Source: Dioscorea cayenensis subsp. rotundata
Taxonomy: Eukaryota > Streptophyta > Magnoliopsida > Dioscoreales > Dioscoreaceae
DNA length: 64,000 nt
Reading direction: 5' to 3'
Assembly: GCF_009730915.1 (NCBI RefSeq)
Contig: NC_052477.1
Span: 29,212,420-29,276,419 of the forward strand
The notes beneath the pieces were generated by a model that was not told the origin of the DNA, searched no databases, and was given only the letters and a program-made list of their open reading frames with translations. The position numbers were made by a program, and so were the translations under genes. This document shows, in pieces, positions 52,152 through 64,000 of this stretch (positions are counted from its first letter, which is position 1; every line of letters begins with the position of its first letter).

Positions 52152-52571
52152 TTATGTTTAAAAATTCTGGTATATGAAAATCTTCTAATAAATCAAAGTT
52201 TTGTCAGTTTCCGAAATTATCTATAATTATTTTCAAATATAAATAATTTTAAAATTATGAATTTAGTTTTAAAATTTTAGTATGATTTTAGAGATTTTGA
52301 AAATATGATATGAAATCTTTATAGTTTAAAAATAATTTTGTTTATTCATCCACAAATTTATATATTTATATATATTAAAATATTGATAATTGTTAACATA
52401 AATTATTTTTTTTCAAAATCAATTAACTAATTTAATAATGATAAAAATAATATAATATAAGATTTTTTTTTTTCTTTTTGTTGAACAATGAAACCCTTTA
52501 ATCCAAAATGCATATATATAGATAAATATATATTATTTGATATTAGATGGTTTAAATATTTATACATATAT
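52152..52571. other. AT-rich sequence, possibly further Helitron or target DNA
   Basis: Nothing recognisable. Confidence 0.4.
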
Positions 52572-53076
52572 TGTAAGTGCAAAGATAAAAAATACTCACA
52601 GAATATTAGCAGAACTACAAGTGTTTGTAGAAATGCCTCTAAGGAAGCAGTAAACACTAATGTAACAAACTTGTAAAATAGATAGTGGGAGAGGAAATTT
52701 CAAAGATGTTGCATCAACCAACCAGCATTCAGTCTCACACCTTTTTATCTTCTAAAACGTAATTTCCAGACAAAAAAGTAACACAGAGAGAGTACCCCAT
52801 TGGGCATACACAGAATGACCATAACTATTGGTCATTCCTATGATTACCTGCCAACCCTATTGGCCAGGCACAAACATACACACAAACATAAAGAGCAGTC
52901 AATGCTCACCATACATAGAGACTTTTCAACACTCCTTCTCTGGATTTAACATACGCCCAGTACATCTAACACTTACATACCGATCCTTGTACATGAACAG
53001 GTCCATGCACGATACCATGCTCTTGCAGTTCATGCCAGCGAGCCTGTGTCACCGTACCTTCAATCATGCTTCAACA
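52572..53076 (-). repeat. 3' LTR of the copia element (505 bp)
   Basis: On the minus strand it begins TGTTGAAGCATGATT directly after the polypurine tract AAGGGGAGG and ends CTTTGCACTTACA. Its distal part matches 56886-57102. Confidence 0.85.
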
Positions 53077-56000
53077 CCTCCCCTTGATTGAAGAGTGCAC
53101 AGTCCAAGATGCTTCCTCATCATCAGATGCTTCTCCACAGGCAGGGGCTTGGTAAACATGTCAGCAAGCTTCTCATCTGTGCGGCAATGGATCAGTAAGA
53201 TCACTCCTTCATTTACTAGGTTTCGGATGAAATGAAACCTCACATCTACGTGCTTTGTCCTCCCATGGTGTGAAGGATTCTTTGCAATGGCAATTGTTGA
53301 TAAGTTATCACACCATAAACTGATTGCGCCCTTTGTCACACTCACCCCACATTCTTGCATGACTCTTCTAATCCAAACAATTTGGTAGGCTGCAGCAGTA
53401 CAAGCAATGTACTCAGCTTCTGTAGTTGATAGGGCCACGATCTCCTGCTTCTTCGATCCCAATGAGACAACACTAGAGCCCAGTCGAAACAACAACCTGT
53501 AGTGCTCTTGCGATCAGTTCTAGACCCTCCCCAGTTGCTGTCAGAGAAAGCCTTTAGAACATCCTCATCTCCAAGCGAATACCAAAACCCAACATCCTTA
53601 GTTCCTACCAAGTACCTTACAACTCGTTTAGCACCACTGAATTGAATTTTACTGGGTTTACTCATGAACCTTGATAGATAATTCACTGAGAAACTGATGT
53701 TTGGCCTTGTATGTGGTAACATAAAGTAATTTCCCAATCAAACTCCTAAAACAAACTTGGATCTATAAATTCTTCATCATCACCTCCCTGGAATGTTTCA
53801 TTCACAGCCATTGGAGTCATTACGGGTTTGCAATGGTCCATGCTCATAAACTTCAGCAAGTCTTCAATATACTTTCTTTGACTAATGAATATGCCACTTG
53901 AACCTTGTCGTACTTCCAATCCTAGGAAGTAACTCATCTTTCCTAAGTCGGTCATACTGAAGGTTCCCATCATTTCTTTCTTGAATTCTTCAAGTAGAGT
54001 GGAAGAAGAACTGGTATACAAGATGTCATTAACATAGAGATTGATCAAAAGAACTTCTCCATTCTTTCCTTAATTACTATAGAGAGTATGCTCACTCTCA
54101 CTCCTGTTGAATCCACTCTTCTTGAAGTGTTGATCAATTTTGAAATACCATGCCTTGGGTGCCTCCTTCAGCCCATAAAGTGCCTTCTTTAACTTATAGA
54201 CCATGTGTTCTTCTCCTTCAATCTCATACCCTTCTGGATTATTAACAAACACCTCTTTGTGAATTTCTCCATTCAAGAAAGATGATTTAACATCAAAATG
54301 AAACATTTCCCATCCTGAATGAGCAGCAAGAGCAAGTATAAGCCTCACAGTCTCCAACTGAGCCACTGGTGAAAACACCTCATCATAGCCTATTTTGCTG
54401 TTGAGAATATCCTTTTGCCACAACTCTTGCTTTAAGCTTTACTATTTGCCCTTTTGCATTCACCTTGGTCTTGAAGATCCACTTAAAGCCCACTGCTATC
54501 TTCCCATTTGGTAACTCACATAACTCCCATGTATCATTGTTCTTAATTGCATTAATTTCAGCATCCATGGCCTCTTGCCATACCTTGAACTTGACTGCTT
54601 CCTTGTACTCAATTGGGTCAACTATATTCAATGCAAAGGTACATGTGTTGTAGATGTCAGCAAGTAGCCTGGTCTTCCTAAGTGGCGACCGGTTAGTAGG
54701 CGCAACTTCAACATTCTCTCATTCACAGAGACTGGTCCCAAATGGCTTGAACTTTCACCAGCTTCTTCTGCAGCATTCCCAGCATTTTTAGTATCATGTA
54801 GAACATCTTCAGACTCTTCACAGTCATCATGAACTCTAACCACTAGCTCCTTCCCATGTAAAGCATCCCAGCTCCATCTACAGCCTTCATGAAACACCAC
54901 ATCCCTACTCACTATAACCTTGCAAGAGACTGGGTTATATAATCTATAAGCTTTTGATTCTAATGCATACACAATGAACACACACTTTTCTGACTTCTCA
55001 TCAAGCTTGTGAAGCTTATGAGCTGAAATGAGTGCAAATGCAATGCACCCAAACACCTTAAGGTGACTTACAGATGGTTTGACCACATGTAGAGCCTTAT
55101 AGGAAGTCTTGTTTTGCAATGCCTGAGTAGGGACACGATTGATCAAGTACACTGTCGTTGATACAGCTTCTCCCCAGAATTTCACTGGAAGATGCCCATT
55201 TTTGAGCAAGCTTCACGCCATCTCTACCACCATCCTGCTTTTGAGAAAATATACACAGCACCACATGCTATAGTCATCAACAATTAAATAGAAATACTTG
55301 TTATCACCTAAAGAGTTTACACTCATGGGTCCACATAGGTCCATATACACCAATTGAAGGCTAGACTTTGCTCTTCGGGCCACTCAACAGGAAAGTTGTT
55401 TCTTGACTGTATTGCCAGCACACACTCCTCACAATCACTATCTTGCTTTAGCATTGGTAAGCCAAATGCCATCCTTTTATGAGCCATGAGTTGCATGCTT
55501 CTGTAGTTTAGGTGTCCGAGGCGAAGGTGCCACAGTTCTGCTGCTGTCTGGCTTGTTACAGCCACATTTAGCTTTCCAATGCTTGCAACATTCAAAGGAA
55601 ACATATTGTTTCTTGTCCTTTAAATTGTGATAACATGATTTCTATTTTTATTATGACTAATGATACATTCATCATGGTTAAATACTACAGTATAACCCTT
55701 AGTGAGTAATTGTCCAACACTAAGTAAATTGTGAGCCAAACCTGGAACGAATTGGACACCCTGAAGTTGCTTTTGCTCTCCACCTTGAGTGTTAATGCTT
55801 ACAGTACCCACTCCATGCACCAACATTTCTTTATCATTGCCTAGCCTCACGCTTACCTTCTGTGATTCATCCAAATAACTAAACAAGCTTCTATCTCCGG
55901 TCATGTGATTCAAACATCCAGAATCAACAAGCCAGACCAAAGTTACTGCTTCTTCTGAGCTGCTACTCGCCATGAATAAATTATTGGCCTCCTTTTCTTC

Positions 56001-56863
56001 AACAATGAGAGTAACTCCCCTCTCTGGTTGCTTCTCTCTTGCCCAACACTCAGCCTTCACATGTCCGAACTTCTTGCAATGAAAGCACTGAACATTGCTC
56101 TTGTTTTCAAAAGCCCTACCACGACCAGCTCTACCTCTTCCTCTACTTCGAGCAAATGGTCTTCCACGACCTCTACTCTCACCCCATGTATTTCCAGAAC
56201 TAGAGGTTGCCCCTTTGTTATAAGAGGAACCAGTGGCCTCACCCTTCACGTGTAATGCTCTTTCTCCAACCTTTACTCCACTTCGATTCACTCGAAGTTC
56301 ATGAGCTTGTAGTGACCCGCTTAACTCATCCAGTGTGAGTGTTGTTATGTCCTTCGATCTCTTCTATTACAACTGCAACAAAGTCGAACTTTGGATGCAG
56401 ACTCCTAAACACTTTAGCCACCACCTCTTCTGCACTAAGCTTGTATCCTAGTCCACGGATTTGATTCACAATGGACACCACCCTCGAGCAATAATCCTGA
56501 ATGGTCTCAAAGTTTTGCCTAAGAGACTACTTCCTAACCGATGCCATGCATCTTGGTGCTCCCTTGATATTATTTTCGAATCACCTCCCACGCTGCATGG
56601 GCCGACTTTGCCTCAGCTATTCAATCCAAAATCGGCTCATCCACAGCCTGCTGAATGATGCTCAACTAGTTGGCATCTTTCTTCTTGTTCTCCCTGTCAG
56701 TTGCTTCATCTTTAGTCTCAGCCACACCCTTCTCCACAAGGTCCCACAATTCTTGAGACCGGAACACTGTCTTCATCCGAAGACTCCACCTCCCATAGTC
56801 GTGTCCCCTAAACACCAGTACAGAAGGTTGCGAGAGTATCACTGGATTATTGTTGGCTGCCAT
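53064..56863 (-). pseudogene. Ty1/copia gag-pol, degenerate
   Basis: Blocks in copia order on the minus strand: gag start from 56863 (SQPSVLVFRGHDYGRWSLRM), zinc knuckle CFHCKKFGHVKAEC at about 56,090, protease LVWLVDSGCLNHMTG, GAG-pre-integrase ELWHLRLGHLNYRSM, and integrase remnants with an internal deletion around 55,210-55,320. Reverse transcriptase follows (GFKWIFKTKVNAKG; FHFDVKSSFLNG; LYVNDILYT, where the usual YVDD is YVND), then RNase H (STTEAEYIACTAAAYQIVWI; LADMFTKPLP). Numerous stops and frameshifts separate the blocks, so it cannot move by itself. The frame end runs into the 3' LTR, as usual for copia. Confidence 0.9.
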
Positions 56864-56869
56864 ATCAGA

Positions 56870-56882
56870 GGCTCTGATACCA
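56870..56882 (-). other. Copia primer-binding site
   Basis: TGGTATCAGAGCC, complementary to the 3' end of initiator tRNA-Met, lies a few bases inside the 5' LTR end. Confidence 0.85.
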
Positions 56883-56885
56883 GAT

Positions 56886-57102
56886 TGTAAGTGCAAAGAT
56901 GAAGAATACCAGCATATAGCATCACAAGTGTTTGTAGAAATGCCTCAAAGGAAGCAAAAACACTAATGTAACAAACTTGTAAAAATAGATAGTGGAGAGG
57001 AATTTTCAAAGATGTTGCATCAACCAACCAAAGATCTCGGGCCTCATACCTTTTTATCTTCTAAAACGTAATTTCGCGACAAAAAGTAACACTAGAGAGA
57101 GT
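56886..57102 (-). repeat. Truncated 5' LTR of the copia element
   Basis: It matches the last ~217 bp of the 3' LTR (ending CTTTGCACTTACA) with several substitutions and indels, then similarity stops abruptly at about 57102. About 290 bp of the LTR start are missing. Confidence 0.75.
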
Positions 57103-57116
57103 ATCAGCAATACCTC

Positions 57117-59931
57117 AACCTTTACATATCCTGTTGGAAAATATATTCATGGTATTACTACGATTGCAGATAGAATTTTCTCATGAGTAATCTTGTTGAG
57201 AAACCCCAAGTGGACGAGCAAGGACTTAAGTGTAAAAGTTTTTTTAAAGATTTTGGGTTAAAGAGTAATAGAAAAAGGATTGATATAAAAATATTTCTGG
57301 AAACCAAGGACTGAAAGGTAAGGCGGTAGGGACCTTTTGAAATATTGTGTTATACTTCAGGGACCATTTGATAGTTTCCAAGGACCTTTTGAGAATACTA
57401 TTTCATAATTCAGGGACCATTTGTGAGTTTTGCAGGGACTGACTTGTAAGAAGTTAAGTTTTTGAGGGACTAAATGTAAATTTTGGCTGAAAACTTCATT
57501 GTGAGAAAAAAATCTAGACTCTTGAGCTGCTCATCTTCTTCATCTCCTTCTCATTCTTTCCCGCTACAAGAAACCGTGAGTTAGAAAAGAAAGAAAATGA
57601 GCTGATGGAGCTTGCGTCATTATGGTAGTATAGGACGAGATTGTTTTCGTAAAGACGTGATGATTTATTTATTTAGTATACTTGAAATGTACGTGTGTGT
57701 GTATTTGGTGGATTTGATGAAGAAAATGATTTATTCTATTGAAAAAGCATGTTTAATTATCGTAGATGACGAGTGTATGTAAATTGTTTTGAGAAAACCT
57801 CGTATTCAGAGTTGAAAATCGCTTGAAATGGAGATGATTTGCGAATTACTCAGAAGAATTATCGTAGCACCGAGATTAGGCTTGGTTTGATTAATTAAGT
57901 TGATGATGATGATGATTATGTGTTAAAATGAAGATGGTTGAATTGATTTGTTGGGTTTAACCAAATTGATTTTAGTCGGATCAAACCAAGTCGAAATTGA
58001 TTCTAGTTGAGTTCGAATCGATTTGGTTAAGTTGAGCTCGATCAAATCAAGTCGAGATGGTTTGGGTTTGGGTCTCAGTTGATTTGGGCATAGGGTCTTT
58101 TGGGACTGAACCAAGTTGGTTCAATGGATTTTTGAATAGAAATTGAGTTGGTTCAAGCTCGGTCTCAGTTTGATTGAGTTTTGGTTCAGACAGGAATCGA
58201 GACCTCGTTCAATGGAATCGAGATCGGCTCAGATGATTTAAATCGTGTTTAGTCTAAATTGAGTCTGGTTTAAGTGCAATTGAAAGCCAGCTGGATAACG
58301 CAAGGTCGGGTTTTAACCGATCGAGTGAAGTACCAATGCAGAGTCTATCATTGCTTTATCAGATTTTTATTTCTTTGCTTAAACGCTGATATTTATTTTT
58401 ATTATATTATTCTCATGAGTGTTATTCATCTTGTGAGTGAGCTCGTGTCTAGGAAGTGAAACCCAAGGACACTCCGTGTGAGTTAGAAAGTAGCTTATTA
58501 TTTTTAAATAATTGATTAATTATTATTATTTTGAAATAATTATTTAATCGGCTAGTATTTTGAAAAATAATTGTTTAAGTATTTCTTTTTTATCATGTTT
58601 AATTACGTATAATGTTGAGGTATACTGTATATTTACTTGCGTTGATGTTCCCTCGATAAATCGTATTGATACATCGGCTGTGATAATTATATGTATTTAC
58701 ATAATGTTTAAAAATACATGTATATGCGATTTAATTATTCAATTCATGTATTTATTTCTACGGTTATATATGCTTTTGATTTCGAATGATTTTAGAAATC
58801 ATGTGAGCATTTTAAAATGTTTTACCAACAATATTTGTGGAATTGGTTTTCATTCTCGAATAGGAAATCGGTATCACTTGATCCGGATTTTACCTGGCTT
58901 TTACGATCATATACTTTCGACATCGGGCATCGGAAACGACTGCTTATTTTCGATGTTAACGTCATTCCTGGAGCAATGACCACGTGAGCGATTTATAGCG
59001 ATCAGTGTATCGCTACATTTACACGTACGCTGAGCTGCGACGGGCGACTGGGCGTCCCGACTATCTAAAGAGTAGGTCCCTCACGCCACCTTAGAGGTGG
59101 CGTGCGACCCGGAGCGCTGATTCGTCCCGATCAGCGAGCGTAGAGCCTCGATTGATGATACATCGGATCCCGAGTCACCACACGGGACCTAGCGCCAACG
59201 CGATATGGCTTAAGACTCATGCGCTCCCAACCTAGTCGCGACTTGACGGCTAGCTGGGAGAGTTTTCCGGTCATGGAATTGAGAACGGATTTTTATATTA
59301 CTTGTTATTTTCGTCGTGAGTAGAGAGGGCGAAGCCCAAATCGTCAGCTCTTAGGAGGGTTAGCCCTTCTCACAACAATTCGATTTTCCTTAAAATCGAT
59401 TCGATATCGATTCAGGACTTTAATTCTATGCTTTCAAAAAGTTCTTTGAAAACATGTATTTTGCTAGGAATTCTGGGTACTGTGAAAAGTTGGAAAAATT
59501 ATTTCGAGAAGTCGTATTTATATATTTTATATGTATAATGCGATTTGAGTATTTCGAAATTATTAAGCCATACTACCGAACCAACCGAATGTGTCAGAAT
59601 CACAGCAGGAGCAAGACCCAGTACCGGCTCGCTCCAAGTTTAGAGCCAGCCGTAAGCGTTGTCCAAAGCACCGCAGCTGGTCCCATACTTTTCTTTTTAT
59701 ATATATGCTTAGTGATCGCGATCTGTAGGCATCGTAGACTCCACAAATTCGCAGCTGATATCGGCTTCGATTTACGTACTTTCAATCCCGCATCAGTGTA
59801 GAAAGTTACAAATCAGAATTAGTAAGTCCTGATTCTGCTCGCTCGAGAGGTATTTGTGCTCCGGGCCAAAAGCGAATTTTTAACCCGACGCCGCCACATT
59901 TACTCCCGTAGATGTAGTGTGGTGTGTGACA
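57117..59931 (+). repeat. Gypsy-type LTR, left copy (about 2.8 kb)
   Basis: It starts near TTTACATATCCTGTTGGAAA and ends GTGTGGTGTGTGACA at 59931, the common end form of Tekay/Del-like LTRs. A loosely PBS-like string with CAGAGGTCGAGAT follows. It repeats in the same orientation from 61,577. Features shared by both copies include AAATATTGTGTTATACT, the TTTAACCGATCG block, TTATTTTTAAATAATYGATT and CCCGAGTCACCACACGGGA. No coding content is recognised. Confidence 0.6.
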
Positions 59932-61576
59932 TCTTTGCATCGTGCGTCAGAGGTCGAGATATCCTGCTGGTCGAGATCACTGCCAGCGATCTCGAGCTCA
60001 AGCTTTTGTGGGTTTCGCGTCTAGACTTGTCAGAGGCTTTGGTAGGGATGACAGAGTGCAGGGCATACCAAAGTAGAGCATTAAGAGTCTCCAATCTGGT
60101 TAAAAACCTAAGTTGCATATCGGGAATAAGGCTGGTAGTAGGTTTCTGAGCATTCTGGGCAGAGAGTCGGAAAAGACACGCGATCCCCGATCACGTCGAG
60201 ATATTTATCTGAATTGGTTTTATCCAAAAATAAGTTAACTTAAAGTTGCCAAAGAAGGGTATTTGGCATTCCTTTGGTCGACCGCACATGCTGGATTCGC
60301 AGCTTGATTTCGAAAGATACTTTGACATACCGCTTAAGAATACGGAGATTAGCCCGGAGTAACTCACTTTCTTTATCACCTTTCTGCTGATTCTTAAAAG
60401 GTAAGGCACGACATCGATTCGAGTTTGATCGGATTTGATGAATTCATGGCCACCCTCAAGATGTAGCTTTAGCTGTGTTTAAATAGAGGAGAAGATCGAC
60501 TTGCAATTTTTCATCAAAGTGGAATTTTTCGAGCGCCTCAAGGATTTCGAGCAACGGAACCACAGGCTTGAGACGACTGAGACGAGACCTCTCCAAGGTA
60601 TAATAGAGAAAGAGTAGAGATATCGGAAGAGCAAAAGAAGAGAGGAAGAAGAACAGAGAAGAGGAAGGGAGGAATGTAGAAGGAGAGAGGAGGAACGGAA
60701 TGAGGGGAAGAAGAGATGGAAACCCATATCACGCTTTCAAGTACCCTCTAGCTCTACTCTTGCTCGCTCAAAGATCTTCTAGTTCTATTATCGCACTGCG
60801 TAACCAAGAACAAGCAAATCGATCGGCGTTTACGTCCCCACAAGCCTGCTATGTGGAAACCATGAATACGTAGATTTTAGCTCTATAGTCGCTTCCAGAG
60901 TCGAGGAATATCTACACTAGAACGCTTTTCACCTGTACTTGGTAGCCATACCAGATCGTGATGAAGTAGGTACGGAGTCGCTCTGGAGGAGTTTCCAGAA
61001 TTCAAGATGAGGACGATGCCCACAGCAATTCTTAACCACGTGCGTATGAAAAGCAAATGAGCAGAATGTGAACCGGAAAGGCTCAACCGCAGTAAACTGT
61101 GACTAGATGCGCGCGCGTTCAAGAGTCGACGAGGATTCGTAACAGTGGAATACGTGCTGTCATTATCGCTCAGGAGCGCTGGAGACGTTTGTATTCTACC
61201 TGCGGTGATTCCGTACGACGACGTATCTCACCCCAGGAATAAGTAGCGTTGCTTTTCTCCGGATCGCGGAAAAATACAGGGATTATTTTATCGCATGAGT
61301 TTTCGAAGCTGTGTATGCCGCAGCAACACATACAGAAGAGTGTCAGTAGACCGTGTATAACACCGCATAAGAGGAATCAACGTGCTCACTCGATCATCGC
61401 CAGACACTGACATCCCGCACACAGAGATTGCTATTTACTATCGACAACAGACTGGGAACAAGAGAACAGATCTGGAACAAGGAACAAATCCTTGTTGATA
61501 TCAGATCGATGATGTCTAAGGAAATTTCGAGCGATCGAAATTTTCTCAAGTGGCAGGATCAGGAATACTCGAACCT
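59932..61576 (+). mobile_element. Internal segment of the gypsy-like element, no gag-pol recognised
   Basis: GC-richer than its surroundings. The last part, with AAATTTCGAGCGATCGAAAT then TTTTCTCAAGTGGCAGGATC (61,522-61,560), resembles the 'ATTTCGAGGACGAAAT...AAGTGGGGGAGGAT' sequence that precedes the 3' LTR in many plant gypsy elements. At 1.6 kb it is too short for a full gag-pol, which suggests a non-autonomous or deleted element. Confidence 0.5.
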
Positions 61577-64000
61577 TACGATACTCCGGCTGGAAAATAT
61601 ATTCGTGGTATTACTACGCTATAGTAGTAGTTAATTTTCTACAGTAGTAGATTCCTCATTGTAGAAACCCCATGTGACGTAATAAGCGACTTAAGTGTAA
61701 AAGTGAAAAGATTTTCGCTAAAGAGTAACAGTAAAAGTTGACTAAGATAAGGATATGCTCGTGACCACTAAGACCGAAAGGTAAAGACGGTAGGGACCTT
61801 TGAAATATTGTGTTATACTAGGGACCATTTGATAGTGCAAAGGACCTTTTGAGAATACTATTCTCACAATCTGTGGGACCATTCATGAGTTTTGCAGGGA
61901 CTGACTTTGTAAGGAAGTATGCCTTTTGAGGGACTAAAATGTAAATTTTCGGCTGAAAGTCATTGTGGAGAAAATCTGTACTCTTGAGCTCGAGCGTTGC
62001 TTCATCTCCTTCTCCATCTTTCTCGCTATAGAAGAATCTCAGCGTAGCTAGACCATGAAGAAAATGAGAGACTGAGCCGGCTGTAAAGAGCGACTGAGAT
62101 CGCGTGGAGAGAGTTCACGAGCAGAAGCTATATGTTCGGTAAGTATCAACGATTTATAAATACTTGCAGAGTTCTTCGAGCAACGACGCTCGTATTTGGC
62201 CAATGTTTGATGAAGAGTCTGGGCTTGGATTTGAGCGACAACCAGCATGCATTAGTTCGCCGTATGATTGTTTGATCGAAATTACTTTGAAAAACTCCTT
62301 TGTAAACATGATGAAAATCGCTTTGAAATGGAGATGAGATCACGACTTCATCAGTAGAGTACCAGCGAGACCGAGGATTAGGGTTTGGTTTGGTTTGATT
62401 AAATTGGTGATGATGATGATTAAGAGTGTTAATGACGATCGGTCTGATTGAATTTGCTGGTTTGAAGCCAAGTTGATTTGACTGATCAAACCAAGTCGAA
62501 TTGATTCGTCACGTGAGTTGAGTCGATTTGGTTGAGTTGGCTCGATCAAATCTAGCTTGAGTATGGTTTGGGTTTTGGGTTCATTGATTTGGCTATGGGT
62601 TTTCGGACTCGAACCAAGTTGCCTCAAAAGGATTTCAATAAGAATCGAATCTGGGTTCAAGCTCGCCCAGTCTCGACTGAGTTTTGCGTCCAGCCGCAAT
62701 CGAGCTTCGTCTAACGGAATCGAGATTGGCTCGATCTGGTTTAATCATGTAGTTAAATCGAGTTGGCTAAGGGCAATTGAAAGTCGACATTTGACATGGA
62801 ACGCTTGATTTTAACCGATCGGAGCTGAAGCAGTCCAATAGAGATCATCGATTATTATTTTTTATTTTTCTGAGCTTTAAATATATTATTTATTTTTATT
62901 ATATTATTCCTCAGTTAGTGTTCGGGCTCTCTGGAGGGAAGTTCCGTGTGTCAGCAAGCGAACCCACGACACCAGTGAGTGAGCTGGGCTATTATTTTTA
63001 AATAATCGATTAATTATTATTATTTTCGAAATAATTACGTAAACGGTTAGATTTTGAAAATAATTGTTTAAGTATTTCTTTTTATCATGTTTAATTGACG
63101 ATAATGTTGAGGTATACGATATTTATTTCGCTCGCTGATGTTTCGACAACCCAGACTGATACATCGATTCCGTATAATTTTACGTATGTATTTAATAGTA
63201 TAAATATCATACGTATACGCGATTTAATTATTCGCTCACGAATTTATTTTCTGAATGGTTATATACGCTTTGATTTCGGAACGATTTGTGAAATCATGCG
63301 CAGGTATTAAAATGTTTTTACCGACAATATTTATGGGACTCGGGTTTTATATGCACCGCATAGGAACGGTATTTTGTATTCGACTTTGATACGGTATTAC
63401 GACGTATCGGATCGCTGAACGTCCTCCCGGATAAGGACCACGTGATACGATTTATACAGACATGTATTATCGCGTGATCTACATGTCTGGTTTGATGGGC
63501 GACGTGCAGGGCTAAAGCCCCGACCACCGCAGTAGAGGTCTCCCACCGCCACCCTTTAGAGGGAGGCGGGCCAGGACCCAGGCTGACTCATTCCGCATCA
63601 AAGCGGGAGCAGAGCCCCTCGATGTGACGATACATCGATCCCGAGTCACCACACGGGATCCGCGGGCCAACGCTAAGGTTATGAAGACTTTGCATGTGCT
63701 CCCAACCCTAGTCGGACTGAGCGGCTAAGTCTGGAGAAGTTTTTCAAAGCATGGATTTGAGAAATGGCTTTTTATATTATCAGCTATTTTGACATCGACG
63801 ATGTCATTTAATTTATGTTTCAAAAGCTTCTTTAAAAACGATTTTGCTAGAATTCTCAGTATTTTGAAAAGTTGGAAAATTATTTGAGAGTTTATGGTAT
63901 TTATATACTTTATATACACTATATTTAAGTATTTCGAATTATTAAGTCACTCACCGACCAACCTGAACGTGTCAGAAATTTCAGGAGCGTGGAACCCAGA
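61577..64000 (+). repeat. Gypsy-type LTR, right copy (runs off the right edge)
   Basis: Direct repeat of 57,117-59,600 at a spacing of about 4.45 kb. The match is collinear but broken by very many short insertions and substitutions. The window ends in the segment AACGTGTCAGAAATTTCAGG, equivalent to about 59,587 in the left copy. Confidence 0.65.

Noticed and set aside
57923-58114. Recurring TTGGTT/GATCAAA/CAAGTCGA strings as a satellite
   Set aside because: They are loosely repetitive LTR sequence, shared with the right copy, without a fixed period.
60479-60732. Minus-strand serine/leucine-rich open frames
   Set aside because: They arise from a GAGGA-rich purine tract and have no plausible domain.

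Overview
This is nuclear DNA of a flowering plant. The genes have many short GT-AG introns, the spacers are AT-rich and full of (TA)n, and the families are plant ones: class III peroxidases, an NPF transporter, a DUF688 protein, an ACT-domain HLH protein, and MULE, Stowaway, hAT, Helitron, copia and gypsy elements. A monocot (possibly yam-like) is my guess and is not proven by the sequence. No bacterial, organellar or CRISPR features were seen.

Layout. 0-13 kb holds host genes. They are the 5' end of an RDM4/IWR1-like gene (minus, running off the left edge), a 523-bp MITE with a 9-bp target duplication, a tRNA-Gly(TCC), an ACT-like HLH gene (plus, 4 exons), an unassigned three-exon coding chain (minus) and a complete 7-exon organelle-targeted TruA-type tRNA pseudouridine synthase (minus). 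The last shares a short upstream region with a small 69-aa gene (plus, 13.3-15.2 kb). 18.5-21.4 kb has two convergent class III peroxidase genes, and a third, intact one lies at 40.8-42.0 kb. 25.0-27.1 kb has an NPF5-like transporter. 45.5-46.05 kb has a single-exon DUF688 gene (minus).

Mobile DNA. 29,783-39,389 is one 9.6-kb Mutator-like element flanked by the 9-bp duplication TAATAATTA. It carries a decayed DUF1985/Ulp1-protease gene on the plus strand and a decayed MULE transposase on the minus strand, which is the Kaonashi type of arrangement. Two related Stowaway MITEs lie at 28.9 and 49.85 kb, and the second was split by a 573-bp hAT MITE with perfect 8-bp duplications. 51.5-52.15 kb is a Helitron 3' end with PIF1-helicase remnant. 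52.6-57.1 kb is a degenerate Ty1/copia element (minus) with a truncated 5' LTR. It abuts 57.1-64 kb, where a gypsy-like LTR of about 2.4-2.8 kb occurs twice around a 1.6-kb internal segment without recognisable gag-pol.

Most notable: (1) three separate host genes (two peroxidases and the NPF transporter) each carry exactly one 1-bp indel in an otherwise perfect frame, so they are either very young pseudogenes or, more likely, consensus errors; (2) the non-coding spacers of the MULE are packed with a GTTTAA motif oriented with the transcription of the nearest gene; (3) there is a perfect 19-bp-stem hairpin and a separate 250-bp palindrome inside the MULE; (4) there are two GC-AG introns; (5) a triple G-box promoter-like block with a TATA box has no visible gene behind it.
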